A stretch of DNA of 64,000 bases, taken from Dactylosporangium sucinum (GTDB lineage Bacteria > Actinomycetota > Actinomycetes > Mycobacteriales > Micromonosporaceae). Shown here piece after piece: positions 1 to 8,744 of this stretch (the first letter of the stretch is position 1; each line of letters opens with the position of its first letter). The stretch is taken from NCBI RefSeq assembly GCF_014647515.1, contig NZ_BMPI01000010.1, forward strand, positions 172,414-236,413, in the 5' to 3' direction. Below the pieces are notes generated by a model. The model searched no databases and was not told where the DNA came from. It saw nothing but the letters and a program-made list of their open reading frames with translations. The position numbers and the translations under genes are program-made.

Positions 1-427
1 GTCGGCCCAGGCCGAACATGTCGGCGGCGACGGCGTCCTGCAAGGCGTCTTCGGTGGCGTGAGGGATCGGCTGCCCGGCGGCGTGTAGGCCGTCGACGTA
101 GTCGCGGATCACGCGGGCTGCGATCCGTTCCGCCTCGGCCTGACGGTCTTCGGCGGTCGCGTGAGGGGTGCTGCGCAGTGCGATGGTCAGCTCCTCGCTG
201 ACCTTTTCCCGCAGCCACCGGACGACGGCGTAATCGATCGCTGGAGGTGCGACGGTCGGTGGCTGGGCGACGACGGCCGGCGATGGGAAGCCAGGCACCG
301 GGGTGAAGGCAGTGGCCGAGGGCCCGGGCTGGACTCCGCCGTTCGTGCCGGCGTTCGGGCCGTGTCCCCCGACGAGCCGCGCTGCCGCCGCTGGTAAGTG
401 CGGGTACTGGTGCGGGTTACCGGACAT
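1..427 (-). CDS. CpaF/TadA-type secretion ATPase, N-terminus only (cut by window edge)
   Basis: An ATG at 427 opens a frame that runs off the window; 142 residues are visible. The first ~60 are a Pro/Ala/Gly-rich disordered leader, followed by a predicted helical stretch (VVRWLREKVSEEL). No Walker motif is reached inside the window, so the ATPase assignment rests on context: the gene overlaps by 11 bp the end of a ParA/CpaE-like gene, which follows a SAF/CpaB-like gene, the usual Tad/Flp order in actinomycetes. If correct it would power filament assembly or secretion at the cytoplasmic face of the membrane. Other ATPases or unrelated accessory proteins are not excluded. Confidence 0.55.
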   Translation of the reverse strand, partial: MSGNPHQYPHLPAAAARLVGGHGPNAGTNGGVQPGPSATAFTPVPGFPSPAVVAQPPTVAPPAIDYAVVRWLREKVSEELTIALRSTPHATAEDRQAEAERIAARVIRDYVDGLHAAGQPIPHATEDALQDAVAADMFGLGR

Positions 428-1238
428 GACTGACCTCCTGGCCGGTATGTGCGGTGTACGCGGTGAGCAGGTGGGCGCGGCGGTTGGCGATCGCGTCCCG
501 GACGGGCGTCTCCGCGGCCGCCGCCGCGCGGAGCAGTCGCGGGCTGCTGCGCAGCCGCCCGGCACCGTCGCTGAGCAGGGCGGCGGTGCGCGGATCGTTG
601 GGTAGCTCGAGCAGCACCGGCAGCTGCAGCTGTTGCTCGATCTCGCGGCGGCTGTAGGGGCCTTCGCCGACCAGCGCGAGTGCGAGTGACCCCGGGCCGC
701 TGCCGTGCTGGGTGAGTTCGCGGCGCAGCAGGTCGGCGGCGGGCGCGGCCGGGCTGACGGTGCGCAGACTGTCGGCGCGCACGACGAGCAGAAGGAGGTC
801 GGCACGGTGCAGCAGCGGCCAGGGCGGTGCCGAGGTGGTGAGCCGGCCGCAGTCGGCGATGACGTCGAAACCCGGGTGGATCCGTTCGAGCTCCGCGAAG
901 AAGGCCGTCAACGCCGCCCAGGTGGGGCGGATCGTGCCGGCCTGAACCGGGTCGGTGATGCCGGGCAGCACCATGCGCCGACGCGGCCGCTGCCGGTCCA
1001 GGTCGATCAGTTGCTGCTTCCATGATGTGGGGAGTTGGTTGCGTAGGGCGGCGGCGGCCAGCTGGAGCAGGCCCATTGGCTGGATCTGCATGCGAGATAG
1101 GTAGCCGGTGAGGATGGTGCCGCCGGCCGGGTCACACTCGGCGAGCACGACCCGGCGATTCCAGGCCAGGGTGCAGGCGAGCGCCGCTGTGCTCACGCCT
1201 GGCGAGCCCTTCGCCGACACCATCGCGATCACGGCCAT
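417..1238 (-). CDS. ParA/MinD-family CpaE-like protein with degenerate P-loop
   Basis: 273 residues with the ParA/MinD layout. The N-terminal loop reads KGSPGVST (about residues 10-17) where the family has KGGxGKT[TS], so the signature lysine is kept but the nucleotide-binding lysine is a valine. DPAGG (~36-40) corresponds to the switch-I region and the hydrophobic strand ending IADCG (~126-130) to Walker B. CpaE-like members help localise Tad pilus machinery. The gene starts 1 bp after the stop of the SAF gene (TGACATG) and overlaps the next gene by 11 bp, so it is translationally coupled in the operon. The altered loop suggests a structural rather than ATP-hydrolysing role, but that is inference. 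Confidence 0.75.
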   Translation of the reverse strand: MAVIAMVSAKGSPGVSTAALACTLAWNRRVVLAECDPAGGTILTGYLSRMQIQPMGLLQLAAAALRNQLPTSWKQQLIDLDRQRPRRRMVLPGITDPVQAGTIRPTWAALTAFFAELERIHPGFDVIADCGRLTTSAPPWPLLHRADLLLLVVRADSLRTVSPAAPAADLLRRELTQHGSGPGSLALALVGEGPYSRREIEQQLQLPVLLELPNDPRTAALLSDGAGRLRSSPRLLRAAAAAETPVRDAIANRRAHLLTAYTAHTGQEVSHVR

Positions 1239-1239
1239 G

Positions 1240-1947
1240 TCAACTCCGGGCGGTCAGCGTGACGACGATCCGGCCGGCGGCCGCCCGCGCTGCGACCAGC
1301 GGGCCGTCACGCTCCACGACCGCGACGTTGAGCAGGGTGGTGCCCTCCCTGGTGCCGGGTCGCACGTCGATGACGGTCGCCTTGATGCTCAGCGGCGCGT
1401 TGGTCGCCGGGTCCTTCTGCTGGTTCGGCACCGGCACCGGGTTGGTCTCGCCGGTGATGACGAGGACGACGTTCGCGCCGGGTTTGATCCGCTCGGCGGG
1501 CAGCTTGTCCTGTGACAGGCTGATGCCAACCAGTTGCTTGCCGGCGCCCGGGATCGCCGTGTCGGTCAGTTGGCCCTCGGTGAGCAGGGTGCCGGGCACG
1601 AGCGCGACGGCGGCGAACCGTCCGACGACGCGGTCGGCGGCGTTGGCCGGCACCGGTTTGAGTGACGGATCCACGCTGATCCGTACGACGGTCAGATCGG
1701 CCCGGGTGAGCTGTGTGCCGATTTCGACGCGCTTGCCGACCGCGAGGTATTCGCCGGTCGAGCCGACGCTGAGCAGCACCTTTGCCGCGATCAGTCCGCC
1801 TGCGGCGATCAGCGCCACGGCCAGCCAGATCAGCCGGGGCTGCCAGCGGCGCTGCGGGGCCAACCGCGGCACGGCGAGCGGGGCGGTCGGCGGCCGGCCG
1901 GCATTGACGGCAGTGGCGGTGGAACCGGTCGGCGGTGCACTCGTCAT
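1240..1947 (-). CDS. SAF-domain CpaB/RcpC-like membrane protein
   Basis: 235 residues: a Pro/Ala-rich cytoplasmic leader, one membrane span (~38-59), then a SAF-type domain with the typical start (VGKRVEIGTQLTRADL, ~71-86) and a following CpaB/RcpC-like region. These proteins sit in the outer face of Tad/Flp pilus machines, where the SAF fold is thought to bind wall glycan or the pilus channel. The ATG at 1947 overlaps the stop of the upstream gene (ATGA), and the stop lies 1 bp before the ParA-like start. Order and coupling support one operon. Confidence 0.75.
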   Translation of the reverse strand: MTSAPPTGSTATAVNAGRPPTAPLAVPRLAPQRRWQPRLIWLAVALIAAGGLIAAKVLLSVGSTGEYLAVGKRVEIGTQLTRADLTVVRISVDPSLKPVPANAADRVVGRFAAVALVPGTLLTEGQLTDTAIPGAGKQLVGISLSQDKLPAERIKPGANVVLVITGETNPVPVPNQQKDPATNAPLSIKATVIDVRPGTREGTTLLNVAVVERDGPLVAARAAAGRIVVTLTARS

Positions 1948-2888
1948 GAGGTGATCACCTGGATCTCGTCGATGTCGATCGTGGCGGTGGACGTCCGCGT
2001 AACGGTGAGATCACCGGACTGCCCGCCGCCGACCCAATGGATCTGCCAGGTGGTGGTGCCGGTGATCGTGTAGCGGCTGTCGCCTGGGGTGGGTGCGGGA
2101 TACCCGTCGTAGCCGCAGTCCGGCGACTTGAGCTGACGGGAGTCGGGCACCGGCTCAGACGGCACCGTGTAGGGCGTGCCGGGCGCGAGGCAGGTGACGG
2201 AGGCCCCGTCGCCCATCCGGTAAACGATCTTGGAGGCGGTTGCGGTGGCGGTCACCGACAGCCCCGGTACGGATGCCGTGCGGCTGGACGGCCCCCAGGT
2301 CGCCTCAGTGGCCGGTGTCCAGATCCACACCGGCAGGCCGACCACGCCGGTGCCGCCGGCGTCCGGTGCGGTGTTGATGATCGGTCCCCGGATCGGCAGC
2401 TGGTTGATCGCCTGTGCCGCGAGGTCGGCCGGTGACGGGAGTCCGCCGAAGCCAGGCGGTGGTGTCGCCCGCCACTGGAAGTCGGGTTGCACGGCGCCGG
2501 GCCAGCCGCAGCTGATGGCGTAGACCGCGCCGTCGCCGGGCGCGTGGCCTTCCCAGAGCGGGTCGCCTGCCGGCGGCTGGGGCTCCATGAGCTTGGCGAA
2601 GCAGCCCTCGCCCATGTAGTAGCCGTAGTGGTGCAGGCAGCCGATGATCATGCCGCCCTCGTACTCGGTCGTGCACTTCAGCGGGCCGCCTCCGTTCCCG
2701 GGGCTGCCGGGACCGCCTGGGTCGCCGGGACCGCCAGGGCCGCCGGGGGTCTCGACCACCACGTAGCAGTCGCCCCCACCGGGCGGGCAGTAGACGTAGT
2801 CGGCGGCGGCCGGATTCGCGGTCGCGACGAGCAGCGCCGCGACGGCGGCCAGCGTGACACCGCCGGCGGTGATTGGGCGGCTCAGCAC
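1944..2888 (-). CDS. Secreted protein with collagen-like tract, Tad-operon associated
   Basis: 314 residues. A signal peptide is clear: short basic start, hydrophobic core (VTLAAVAALLVATA) and an Ala-x-Ala-like cut before DYVYC near residue 29. A Gly-Pro-Gly/Asp collagen-like tract follows (~49-68), then a Cys-containing globular region. It resembles the exported proteins of unknown function found beside Tad-like genes on actinobacterial mobile elements. The start is GTG at 2888 (GTGCTGA), overlapping the upstream stop by 7 bp; the end overlaps the SAF gene by 4 bp. Function unknown; a surface or filament-associated role is inferred from position. Confidence 0.65.
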   Translation of the reverse strand: MLSRPITAGGVTLAAVAALLVATANPAAADYVYCPPGGGDCYVVVETPGGPGGPGDPGGPGSPGNGGGPLKCTTEYEGGMIIGCLHHYGYYMGEGCFAKLMEPQPPAGDPLWEGHAPGDGAVYAISCGWPGAVQPDFQWRATPPPGFGGLPSPADLAAQAINQLPIRGPIINTAPDAGGTGVVGLPVWIWTPATEATWGPSSRTASVPGLSVTATATASKIVYRMGDGASVTCLAPGTPYTVPSEPVPDSRQLKSPDCGYDGYPAPTPGDSRYTITGTTTWQIHWVGGGQSGDLTVTRTSTATIDIDEIQVITS

Positions 2889-4744
2889 GGCCGGTCCCGT
2901 TGGGCGTTGGCCGTGTTGACCAGCCAGCGTCCGTCGTCGTACTGCACCACCTTGGCCTGGACGAGGTAGCGCCTGGCCTGGTCGGGCACGGCGGCGTCCT
3001 TGCCGCTGGCCTTGATCACCGTCTTCCAGGCGCTGGTGTCCAGGCAGTCGTCGATGTCGACGGTGAACGGCCTGGTGCTGATGTCGACTCTGGTGACGGC
3101 CGGCTTCCAGGTCGGCGTGCCGGTGGTGACGAGTCCTTGCTGAGCCTTGAGGTAGATGTCGTTCCGCAACTGGGTCAGCAGCGGGTCTGCCGTGTAGTTG
3201 GGCAGGTCACCACCCTGTGGGTCGGCGTTGGCGGAGGCTGCGACCTGCGCTTTGCGGAAGTTGGTGTAGGCGTCGACGGCTTTGGTGCGTGCATCGGCCT
3301 CCTCTGCGGTCACCGTCGGGGAAACAGCCGACGACACGGCCGACGAGACGGTCGGCGTGCGGGGGGCTTGGCCAGGGCCTTCGCCGCAGCCGGCCGCGGC
3401 CAGCGCGAGCACGAAGGTCAGGGCAGTTGTCGCCGCGCGCACGACGGTGTGGGGTCGGCGGGCGCGTCCCGGGTCTGTGTCCGCAGTCGTGTCTGGCTGA
3501 ACGACCGGTTCGGCGGCGGCCGTGGCAGGTGCCGGAGCCGCGGCCATCACCTGATCCACCGGCCCGGCCGCCGTCGGGGCAGCGCCTGCGCCTGCGTTGT
3601 CGTCCGCCTCCCGGTCCTGTGGCTGGGTCGTGGTCGCCGACGTGTCGTCACGCTGCTGCGCAGCGGTGCTGCGCAGCATGCTCGCGATGCGGGCTGCGGC
3701 GGCCATGGGGTGCTTCAGCAGCGCGCTCAGCACCCGGATGGCGTGCTGCAGCTGGCCGTCGGTCACGTCCAGGTGAAGAACGAGCCGCACCTCGTCGTCG
3801 GAGATCGGGGCGAGCAGGACGCCGAGTTCGGCTGCGGTGGCGGCGAACCCCTTGGTGGTCCAGCCGGTGGCGCTAAGGTCGAGCAGGACGATGTTCGTTT
3901 GAACCGTGTGGGACACGACGCCGGTGTCGGCCAGCGCCGAGGCCAGGGCAGCGGCCCGCTGATGGTCCTCGACGAGGCGCTCCAGGTGGTGGTGGTCGAG
4001 GGCGAAGAGGCCGGCGGCGGCCATGAGCCCGGGCACCTGCCGCATCGCGCCGCCTTGCTGTTGGCGGAGTCGCCGCGCCTGTTGTTCGACAAGGTCGGCG
4101 GGGCCGACCATCAGCGAGCCGCCCGGGGCGCCGAGCCCTTTGGACAGGCATACCGCGAGCGTGTCGAACAGTTGCCCGTATACCGGCAGCGGCGTGCCGG
4201 TGGCGATGTGCGCGTGCCAGATCCGGGCGCCGTCGCAGTGGATGGCCATGCCGGATTCGTCGGCCACCTTGCGCAGGTCCGTCAGCGTTTCGACGGGATA
4301 GACCAGTCCCCCGGCCAGGTTGGCGGTCTGCTCGACGGCGATCACTCGCGTGGGATTGCTGTAGTACTGGGCAGAGCCCAGATGCGCGGTCACCGTCTGG
4401 GCATCCAGCAGCCCGCGCGTATCACAGGTGGTGCGGGTGGAGATCCCGCCGAGCGCGGCCGCGGCCCCGGCCTCCAGGCGTACGACGTGTGCTTTAGGGG
4501 CGCACAGCAGCTCGTCGCCTGGACGCAGCAGCGCCCGCAGGGCCACCTGGTTGGCCATCGTCCCGCTGGGCATCAGCAACGCCGCCTCGTGGCCGAACAT
4601 CTCGGCGACGCGTTTCTGGAGTTTCGTGACGTTGCGGTCTTCGCCGTAGCAGTCGTCGCCGAGTTCCGCCGACGCCATCGCGGCGATCATCCCGGCGCTG
4701 GGCTGAGTGACCGTGTCGCTGCGCAGGTCCACGTACGTGCTCAT
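2882..4744 (-). CDS. L-threonine-aldolase-like PLP enzyme fused to a lipoprotein-like domain
   Basis: 620 residues in one frame. Residues ~1-345 are a complete threonine aldolase/beta-eliminating-lyase family enzyme: the opening motif DLRSDTVTQP, SGTMANQ (60-66), DGAR (171-174) and the PLP lysine in LSKGLG (K202). Such enzymes cleave beta-hydroxy-alpha-amino acids to glycine and an aldehyde, or run in reverse. After a ~85-residue Ala/Pro/Thr linker comes a hydrophobic segment ending in a lipobox-like LAAAGC (~450) and a ~160-residue extracytoplasmic NTF2-like region like those beside Tad-type genes. A cytosolic PLP enzyme and a lipoprotein in one chain is unusual. An internal ATG at 3547, with GGTGG 8 nt upstream, could start the lipoprotein separately. 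The start overlaps the hydrolase stop by 4 bp. Confidence 0.75.
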   Translation of the reverse strand: MSTYVDLRSDTVTQPSAGMIAAMASAELGDDCYGEDRNVTKLQKRVAEMFGHEAALLMPSGTMANQVALRALLRPGDELLCAPKAHVVRLEAGAAAALGGISTRTTCDTRGLLDAQTVTAHLGSAQYYSNPTRVIAVEQTANLAGGLVYPVETLTDLRKVADESGMAIHCDGARIWHAHIATGTPLPVYGQLFDTLAVCLSKGLGAPGGSLMVGPADLVEQQARRLRQQQGGAMRQVPGLMAAAGLFALDHHHLERLVEDHQRAAALASALADTGVVSHTVQTNIVLLDLSATGWTTKGFAATAAELGVLLAPISDDEVRLVLHLDVTDGQLQHAIRVLSALLKHPMAAAARIASMLRSTAAQQRDDTSATTTQPQDREADDNAGAGAAPTAAGPVDQVMAAAPAPATAAAEPVVQPDTTADTDPGRARRPHTVVRAATTALTFVLALAAAGCGEGPGQAPRTPTVSSAVSSAVSPTVTAEEADARTKAVDAYTNFRKAQVAASANADPQGGDLPNYTADPLLTQLRNDIYLKAQQGLVTTGTPTWKPAVTRVDISTRPFTVDIDDCLDTSAWKTVIKASGKDAAVPDQARRYLVQAKVVQYDDGRWLVNTANAQRDRPC

Positions 4745-5592
4745 GTCCGCACCCCCGTACAGATGGTGGTGATCTCCTCGGCGATCCGCTGCGGCTGTTG
4801 CAGCGGCAGATCGTGGCCGCCGTCCACCCAGATCTGCCGAATCGAACGACCGGCCCGGGTCAGGGTGCTGTGCAGCGCGTCATGGCGGAGGCCCACCTCG
4901 GCGGGGTCGCTCGGCCGCGCCATGATGGCCGTCACCGGCGCGGTGACCTTGGCCAGTACCCAGTCGGGCCGCTGCTGCCACACGCTGCGTGCCAGGGCCT
5001 GCTCTCGCTCCGGCGTCAGTCGCAGGCGCAGCCGCGCCGACCCGGAGCGGATCGCCGACTGGTCGGGCGCGGCGTGCTGGTAGTTGGCCGCGATCGACGG
5101 CGCCGCGGTCGGCGGCAACCCCACGCCTGCCGCCCACGCGTCGAGCATGGCGCGCGTCGGGTTGATCCGGCGGTCGATGCTCATCACCGGCTGCGCGACC
5201 GGCCAGCTTGACCCGAACATGGTCCGGGGGTCGTAGAGGCCGCCGTCCACGCAGCAGACAGCCGACACGAGGTCGGGCCGCGACGCCGCAAGCATGAGGG
5301 CGACACTGGCGCCCATGCTGTGACCGACGACGACACAGCCGGCGAGCCGCAGCGTGTCCAGCACGGCCGCGGCGTCGGCCGCGAGCACGTCCACGCGGTA
5401 GCCGGCGGACGGTGACGACGACAGGCCGTGGCCACGATGATCCCAGCGGAGCAGGCGCCGGCCGGGCAACTCCGCCACGACCAGGTCCCACCAGCGGCTA
5501 GTACTGGCCAGCCCGTGCAGCAACACCACAGGCGGGCCGCTACCGGCTTGGCACCGTGCGGCAACGCGCACACCGTAGGGCAGCCGCATCAT
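4741..5592 (-). CDS. Alpha/beta hydrolase (type II thioesterase- or Bhp-like)
   Basis: 283 residues with the full alpha/beta-hydrolase pattern: oxyanion region VVLLHGLAS (~22-30), nucleophile elbow GHSMG (S92), probable acid D229 and histidine H260 (DGGHDLP). It has no signal peptide, so it should be cytosolic. Between an NRPS A-T didomain gene and an aldolase gene, the natural proposal is release of a carrier-bound amino acid as the free acid, as for the hydrolases of the beta-hydroxytyrosine and beta-hydroxyhistidine pathways. An esterase or epoxide-hydrolase-like role is equally possible from sequence alone. Two adjacent ATGs (5592, 5589) leave the start uncertain by one codon. Confidence 0.8.
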   Translation of the reverse strand: MMRLPYGVRVAARCQAGSGPPVVLLHGLASTSRWWDLVVAELPGRRLLRWDHRGHGLSSSPSAGYRVDVLAADAAAVLDTLRLAGCVVVGHSMGASVALMLAASRPDLVSAVCCVDGGLYDPRTMFGSSWPVAQPVMSIDRRINPTRAMLDAWAAGVGLPPTAAPSIAANYQHAAPDQSAIRSGSARLRLRLTPEREQALARSVWQQRPDWVLAKVTAPVTAIMARPSDPAEVGLRHDALHSTLTRAGRSIRQIWVDGGHDLPLQQPQRIAEEITTICTGVRT

Positions 5593-5654
5593 GGTCGGCC
5601 GATCAGCCGGTTGGTCAGCCGGTTGGTCAGCGAGCTGATCGGCCAGCTGGTCGA

Positions 5655-7451
5655 TTACGACGACGTCGATGACACACCTCCGGTCGTCATCAGCCCCCCG
5701 ATGCGGCCGCTGATCAGGCCAGCAAGGTCGGCAGCAGTCCGGTGGAGAATCACGTCCTGGTAGGCCACGTCGACGCCGAACGCTTCGGCGAGATGCACGC
5801 TGAGCTCGGCGGCCAGCAGCGAGTGGGCGCCAACCTCGAACACGTCATGGTCGGCGGCGACGGGCACTTGCAGCACGCGCTGGACGATCTCCATGACTCG
5901 GGTGAGCACAGGATCCGGGGAGGTGTCGGCCGCCGCGCCGCTCAGACCGTCGTCGCTGCGGGGCGTGACGGTGGCCGGGACGACGATAGCCGGGACGACG
6001 ATAGCCGGGACGCTGCGCTCCCCACCGGCGAGAGCAACCCGGTCCAGCTTGCCGTTGACGGTGAGCGGCAGCTCCGTCACCACGTGCACCTCGCTCGGCC
6101 GCATGTGTTCAGGCAGCCAGAACAGGGCCTGGGAGCGTACTGCTTCGCGCACGTCAGTGTCGCCCGCGTCGGGGTCCGACCCGACGACGTAGGCGATCAA
6201 GCGGTCGGCGAACACGACGACCGCGCACGAGCGCACAGCAGGGTGGGTGCGAAGCATCTGTTCGACCTCGCCGAGTTCCACCCGGTTGCCGCGTAGCTTG
6301 ACCTGGTCGTCGCTGCGGCCGACATAGGTGAGGGCACCGTCCGGCCGGGGAGAAACGAGATCTCCAGTGCGATACCACCGGATGCCGTCGCTGTCGGTGG
6401 TGAACCGGGCTGCCGTCAGCCTGGGGTTTTGCGCGTAGCCACGCGCGACACCCACGCCGCCGAGGAGCAGTTCGCCGGTCGCGCCGACCGGCACTTCCCG
6501 TCCGGCATCGTCGAGGACCCGCACGTAGACGTTGGGGAGCGGTGTGCCGATGTGGATGTCGTCGCCGGGAGTGAGTCCGTCCGTGATGGTCGCCGCGACC
6601 GTTGCCTCGGTCGGCCCGTAGCCGTTGTAGACGCGCCGGTCTCGGGTGGTCCATCGCCGCACCAGGCCGGCGTGGCACGGCTCGCCAACCGACACCACGG
6701 TGCGCAGGTTGGGAAGGTCGGCAACCGGAACGGCGTCGAGCACGGACGGCGTGAGGGTAACGACTTCGACCGCGTGCCGGCGCAGCAGGTTGGCGAGCTC
6801 CGTACCGCCGACCCGCGCCTCCTGCGGAGCCAGGACCAGGGTGCCGCCGGCGGCCAGGGTCACGAGGATTTCACACATCGCCGCGTCCCAGCTCCATGCC
6901 GAAAACTGCAGCATCCGGGTGCCCTCGTGGACCTCGAATAGGCTGGCCAGGGCGGTGGTCATGTTGACGACGCCCGGGTGTTCGATGAGCACACCCCGCG
7001 GGGTGCCGGTCGAGCCGGAGGTGAAGATCACGTAGGCCAGCGGTGCGCGTCCGCTGTCGATGGCTGGGCCGATGTGATGGGCGTCGAGTCGCTCAACACC
7101 CCGCGCTTCGCTGACGACGATCGAGACGTTGCAGGCGGACAGCATGAAGTCCAGGCGCGACTGCGGCCATTCGGGGTCGAGGTAGAGCACGGCGCCGCCC
7201 GAGCGCAGCACGCCCAGCAGATGCACCAGTCCGGTCATCGACCGCGGATAGGACACACCGACGACCTGGTCGGGGCCGACGCCAAGGCTGACCAGGTGGT
7301 CCGCCACTCGGTCCGCCTGCTCGACCAGGTTCTCGTAGCTGTACACGCGGTCATCGACGTCGACGACCGCGGGCGCGCCCGGGCGGCGATTCGCCTGGCG
7401 CCAGATTTGAGCATGGACGTAGGTGCTGGGATGCTGCGTGGGCGTTGTCAT
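5655..7451 (-). CDS. Stand-alone NRPS adenylation-carrier (A-PCP) didomain
   Basis: 598 residues. The A domain (~1-505) shows A3 (YVIFTSGSTGTPRG, 140-153), the YGPTEAT core (278-284) and the C-terminal NGK lysine. The carrier domain (~510-585) has the phosphopantetheine motif VGAHSLL with Ser544. Reading the ten pocket positions by eye gives D189, A190, C193, T232, V253, V255, G277, V285, A286 plus the late Lys; Asp first means an alpha-amino acid, and the pattern is nearest to aromatic/hydrophobic codes but matches none I know. There is no condensation or thioesterase domain. Single A-PCP proteins paired with a P450 (NovH/NovI type) load an amino acid for beta-hydroxylation. The start overlaps the P450 stop by 4 bp (ATGA). 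Confidence 0.88.
   Translation of the reverse strand: MTTPTQHPSTYVHAQIWRQANRRPGAPAVVDVDDRVYSYENLVEQADRVADHLVSLGVGPDQVVGVSYPRSMTGLVHLLGVLRSGGAVLYLDPEWPQSRLDFMLSACNVSIVVSEARGVERLDAHHIGPAIDSGRAPLAYVIFTSGSTGTPRGVLIEHPGVVNMTTALASLFEVHEGTRMLQFSAWSWDAAMCEILVTLAAGGTLVLAPQEARVGGTELANLLRRHAVEVVTLTPSVLDAVPVADLPNLRTVVSVGEPCHAGLVRRWTTRDRRVYNGYGPTEATVAATITDGLTPGDDIHIGTPLPNVYVRVLDDAGREVPVGATGELLLGGVGVARGYAQNPRLTAARFTTDSDGIRWYRTGDLVSPRPDGALTYVGRSDDQVKLRGNRVELGEVEQMLRTHPAVRSCAVVVFADRLIAYVVGSDPDAGDTDVREAVRSQALFWLPEHMRPSEVHVVTELPLTVNGKLDRVALAGGERSVPAIVVPAIVVPATVTPRSDDGLSGAAADTSPDPVLTRVMEIVQRVLQVPVAADHDVFEVGAHSLLAAELSVHLAEAFGVDVAYQDVILHRTAADLAGLISGRIGGLMTTGGVSSTSS
5975..6012 (-). repeat. 15-bp tandem repeat in the A-PCP linker
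   Basis: The unit ccgggacgacgatag occurs at 5975-5989 and 5990-6004, with an 8-bp partial third copy. On the coding strand it encodes repeated Val-Pro-Ala-Ile-Val steps in the linker between the adenylation and carrier domains. It is probably a slippage product that lengthens the hinge without breaking frame. Confidence 0.85.
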
Positions 7452-8725
7452 TGGATGCCTTCCTCAGCCGTCGCCGTGGCGAACCGCACCGGCAGCGCGG
7501 CCAGTCCGCGGAGATTCGAGTTCTGCCGCCAGGCGCGGCCCGGCAGTGGCGTGAGCTGCCCGAACCGAGCGGCCAGGGCTTCGATCGTGGCTTGGGCCTC
7601 CCGGCGGGCCAGAGGCGCACCGAAACAGAAGTGCGCGCCGTGGCCGAACGTCAGCAACGGTGTACCGGCGCGGTCGAGCCGGACCACGTCTGGCTCCGGG
7701 AACACCTCGGCGTCACGGTTGGCCGCGCCAAGCATGAGCACGACGGAGGCACCAGCGGGCAGGACACCCCCGCTGGGCAGTTCGATCGGCGTTTTGATCC
7801 GGCGGGCCGTGAACTGCGTGGGCGGGTGCAGTCGGGCGATCTCCTCAAGGACGGTCGGAATCAGATCCGGTTGGCGCTTGATGAGTGTCCACAGATCCGG
7901 ATTGTCAGCCAGCACCCCGACCGCATTCGAAATCAGATTGGCGGTCGTCTCGGTGCCGGCCGTGATCAGCATCATCAGGTTGCCGATCGCCTCATCCCTG
8001 GTGATGCGCCGGTCGGTGTCATCCCGCATGGCCTGCACCAGCCGCCCGACCATCGTGTCCGGGAGGGTCGCCTGTTCCTCGTAGCGGGCCACCAGTGCCT
8101 TGAGGTAGGTGGTCAGTTCGGCGATGACTGCCAGCACCTGCTTGCGGTTGGTTGTCGGCACGTGTCCGGGAGCAGCGACGACATCACCCCACGCGTTGGA
8201 CCACCGCTGCACCGTCGCAAGGTCCACATCAAGGTCCAGCAGGTATTTGGTGACCCGGCCCGGCACGCTGGCCGCAATCGCCGACACCACATCGACGTCG
8301 ATGACAGCCTCCCGCCCCAGCGCGTGCAGGGTGTCGTCGACCGCCTGGCGTATCGGATCGGCGAGTTCGGTACGGACGCGGCGCACCTGCAGCGGCTCGG
8401 ACAGCACACGCCGCAGCCGGCGATGGTCCGCTCCGTCGACGAACGAGACGTGATGGTCGAGCAGCGCGAACGCCTCTTCGAGGCCGAGGCCACCGAACCG
8501 GGTCAGGCTGCTGGCGTGGTCCATGGCGACAGTGGCGTCCGGGTGGGCCAACAGATGCTGGACGTCGCGGTACCGGGACAACATCCAGGTCTCATAGTCC
8601 GGGTCGAAGTACACCGGCGCCTGGTCCAGCAGCGCTTCGTAGAACGGCGCGGGGTTGGCGATGGTCTCCGGTCGTGTGAGGTTGTATAGGCCCAAGTGCG
8701 GGTCTCGAGTAGTGACACCCGGCAT
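7448..8725 (-). CDS. Cytochrome P450, NovI/OxyD-like amino-acid beta-hydroxylase candidate
   Basis: 425 residues, the usual size of a soluble bacterial P450. The I-helix motif AGTETT (near 250), an ExxR in the K helix (EEIAR) and the heme loop FGHGAHFCFG with Cys367 are all present, so it should be catalytic with separate redox partners (none are encoded nearby). The ATG at 8725 follows GGAGGGAATCCCT, a strong ribosome site. Its stop overlaps the start of the A-PCP gene, matching the P450/A-PCP pairs that hydroxylate the beta carbon of a carrier-bound amino acid. The substrate is unproven; the following PLP aldolase gene fits a beta-hydroxy amino acid product. Confidence 0.9.
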   Translation of the reverse strand: MPGVTTRDPHLGLYNLTRPETIANPAPFYEALLDQAPVYFDPDYETWMLSRYRDVQHLLAHPDATVAMDHASSLTRFGGLGLEEAFALLDHHVSFVDGADHRRLRRVLSEPLQVRRVRTELADPIRQAVDDTLHALGREAVIDVDVVSAIAASVPGRVTKYLLDLDVDLATVQRWSNAWGDVVAAPGHVPTTNRKQVLAVIAELTTYLKALVARYEEQATLPDTMVGRLVQAMRDDTDRRITRDEAIGNLMMLITAGTETTANLISNAVGVLADNPDLWTLIKRQPDLIPTVLEEIARLHPPTQFTARRIKTPIELPSGGVLPAGASVVLMLGAANRDAEVFPEPDVVRLDRAGTPLLTFGHGAHFCFGAPLARREAQATIEALAARFGQLTPLPGRAWRQNSNLRGLAALPVRFATATAEEGIQ

Positions 8726-8744
8726 AGGGATTCCCTCCTGTATG

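Noticed and set aside
2873..5083. 736-codon plus-strand frame
   Set aside because: It lies antisense to the aldolase and hydrolase genes, which have full motif sets; its translation is Gly/Val/Arg-rich with no domain. It is a high-GC shadow.
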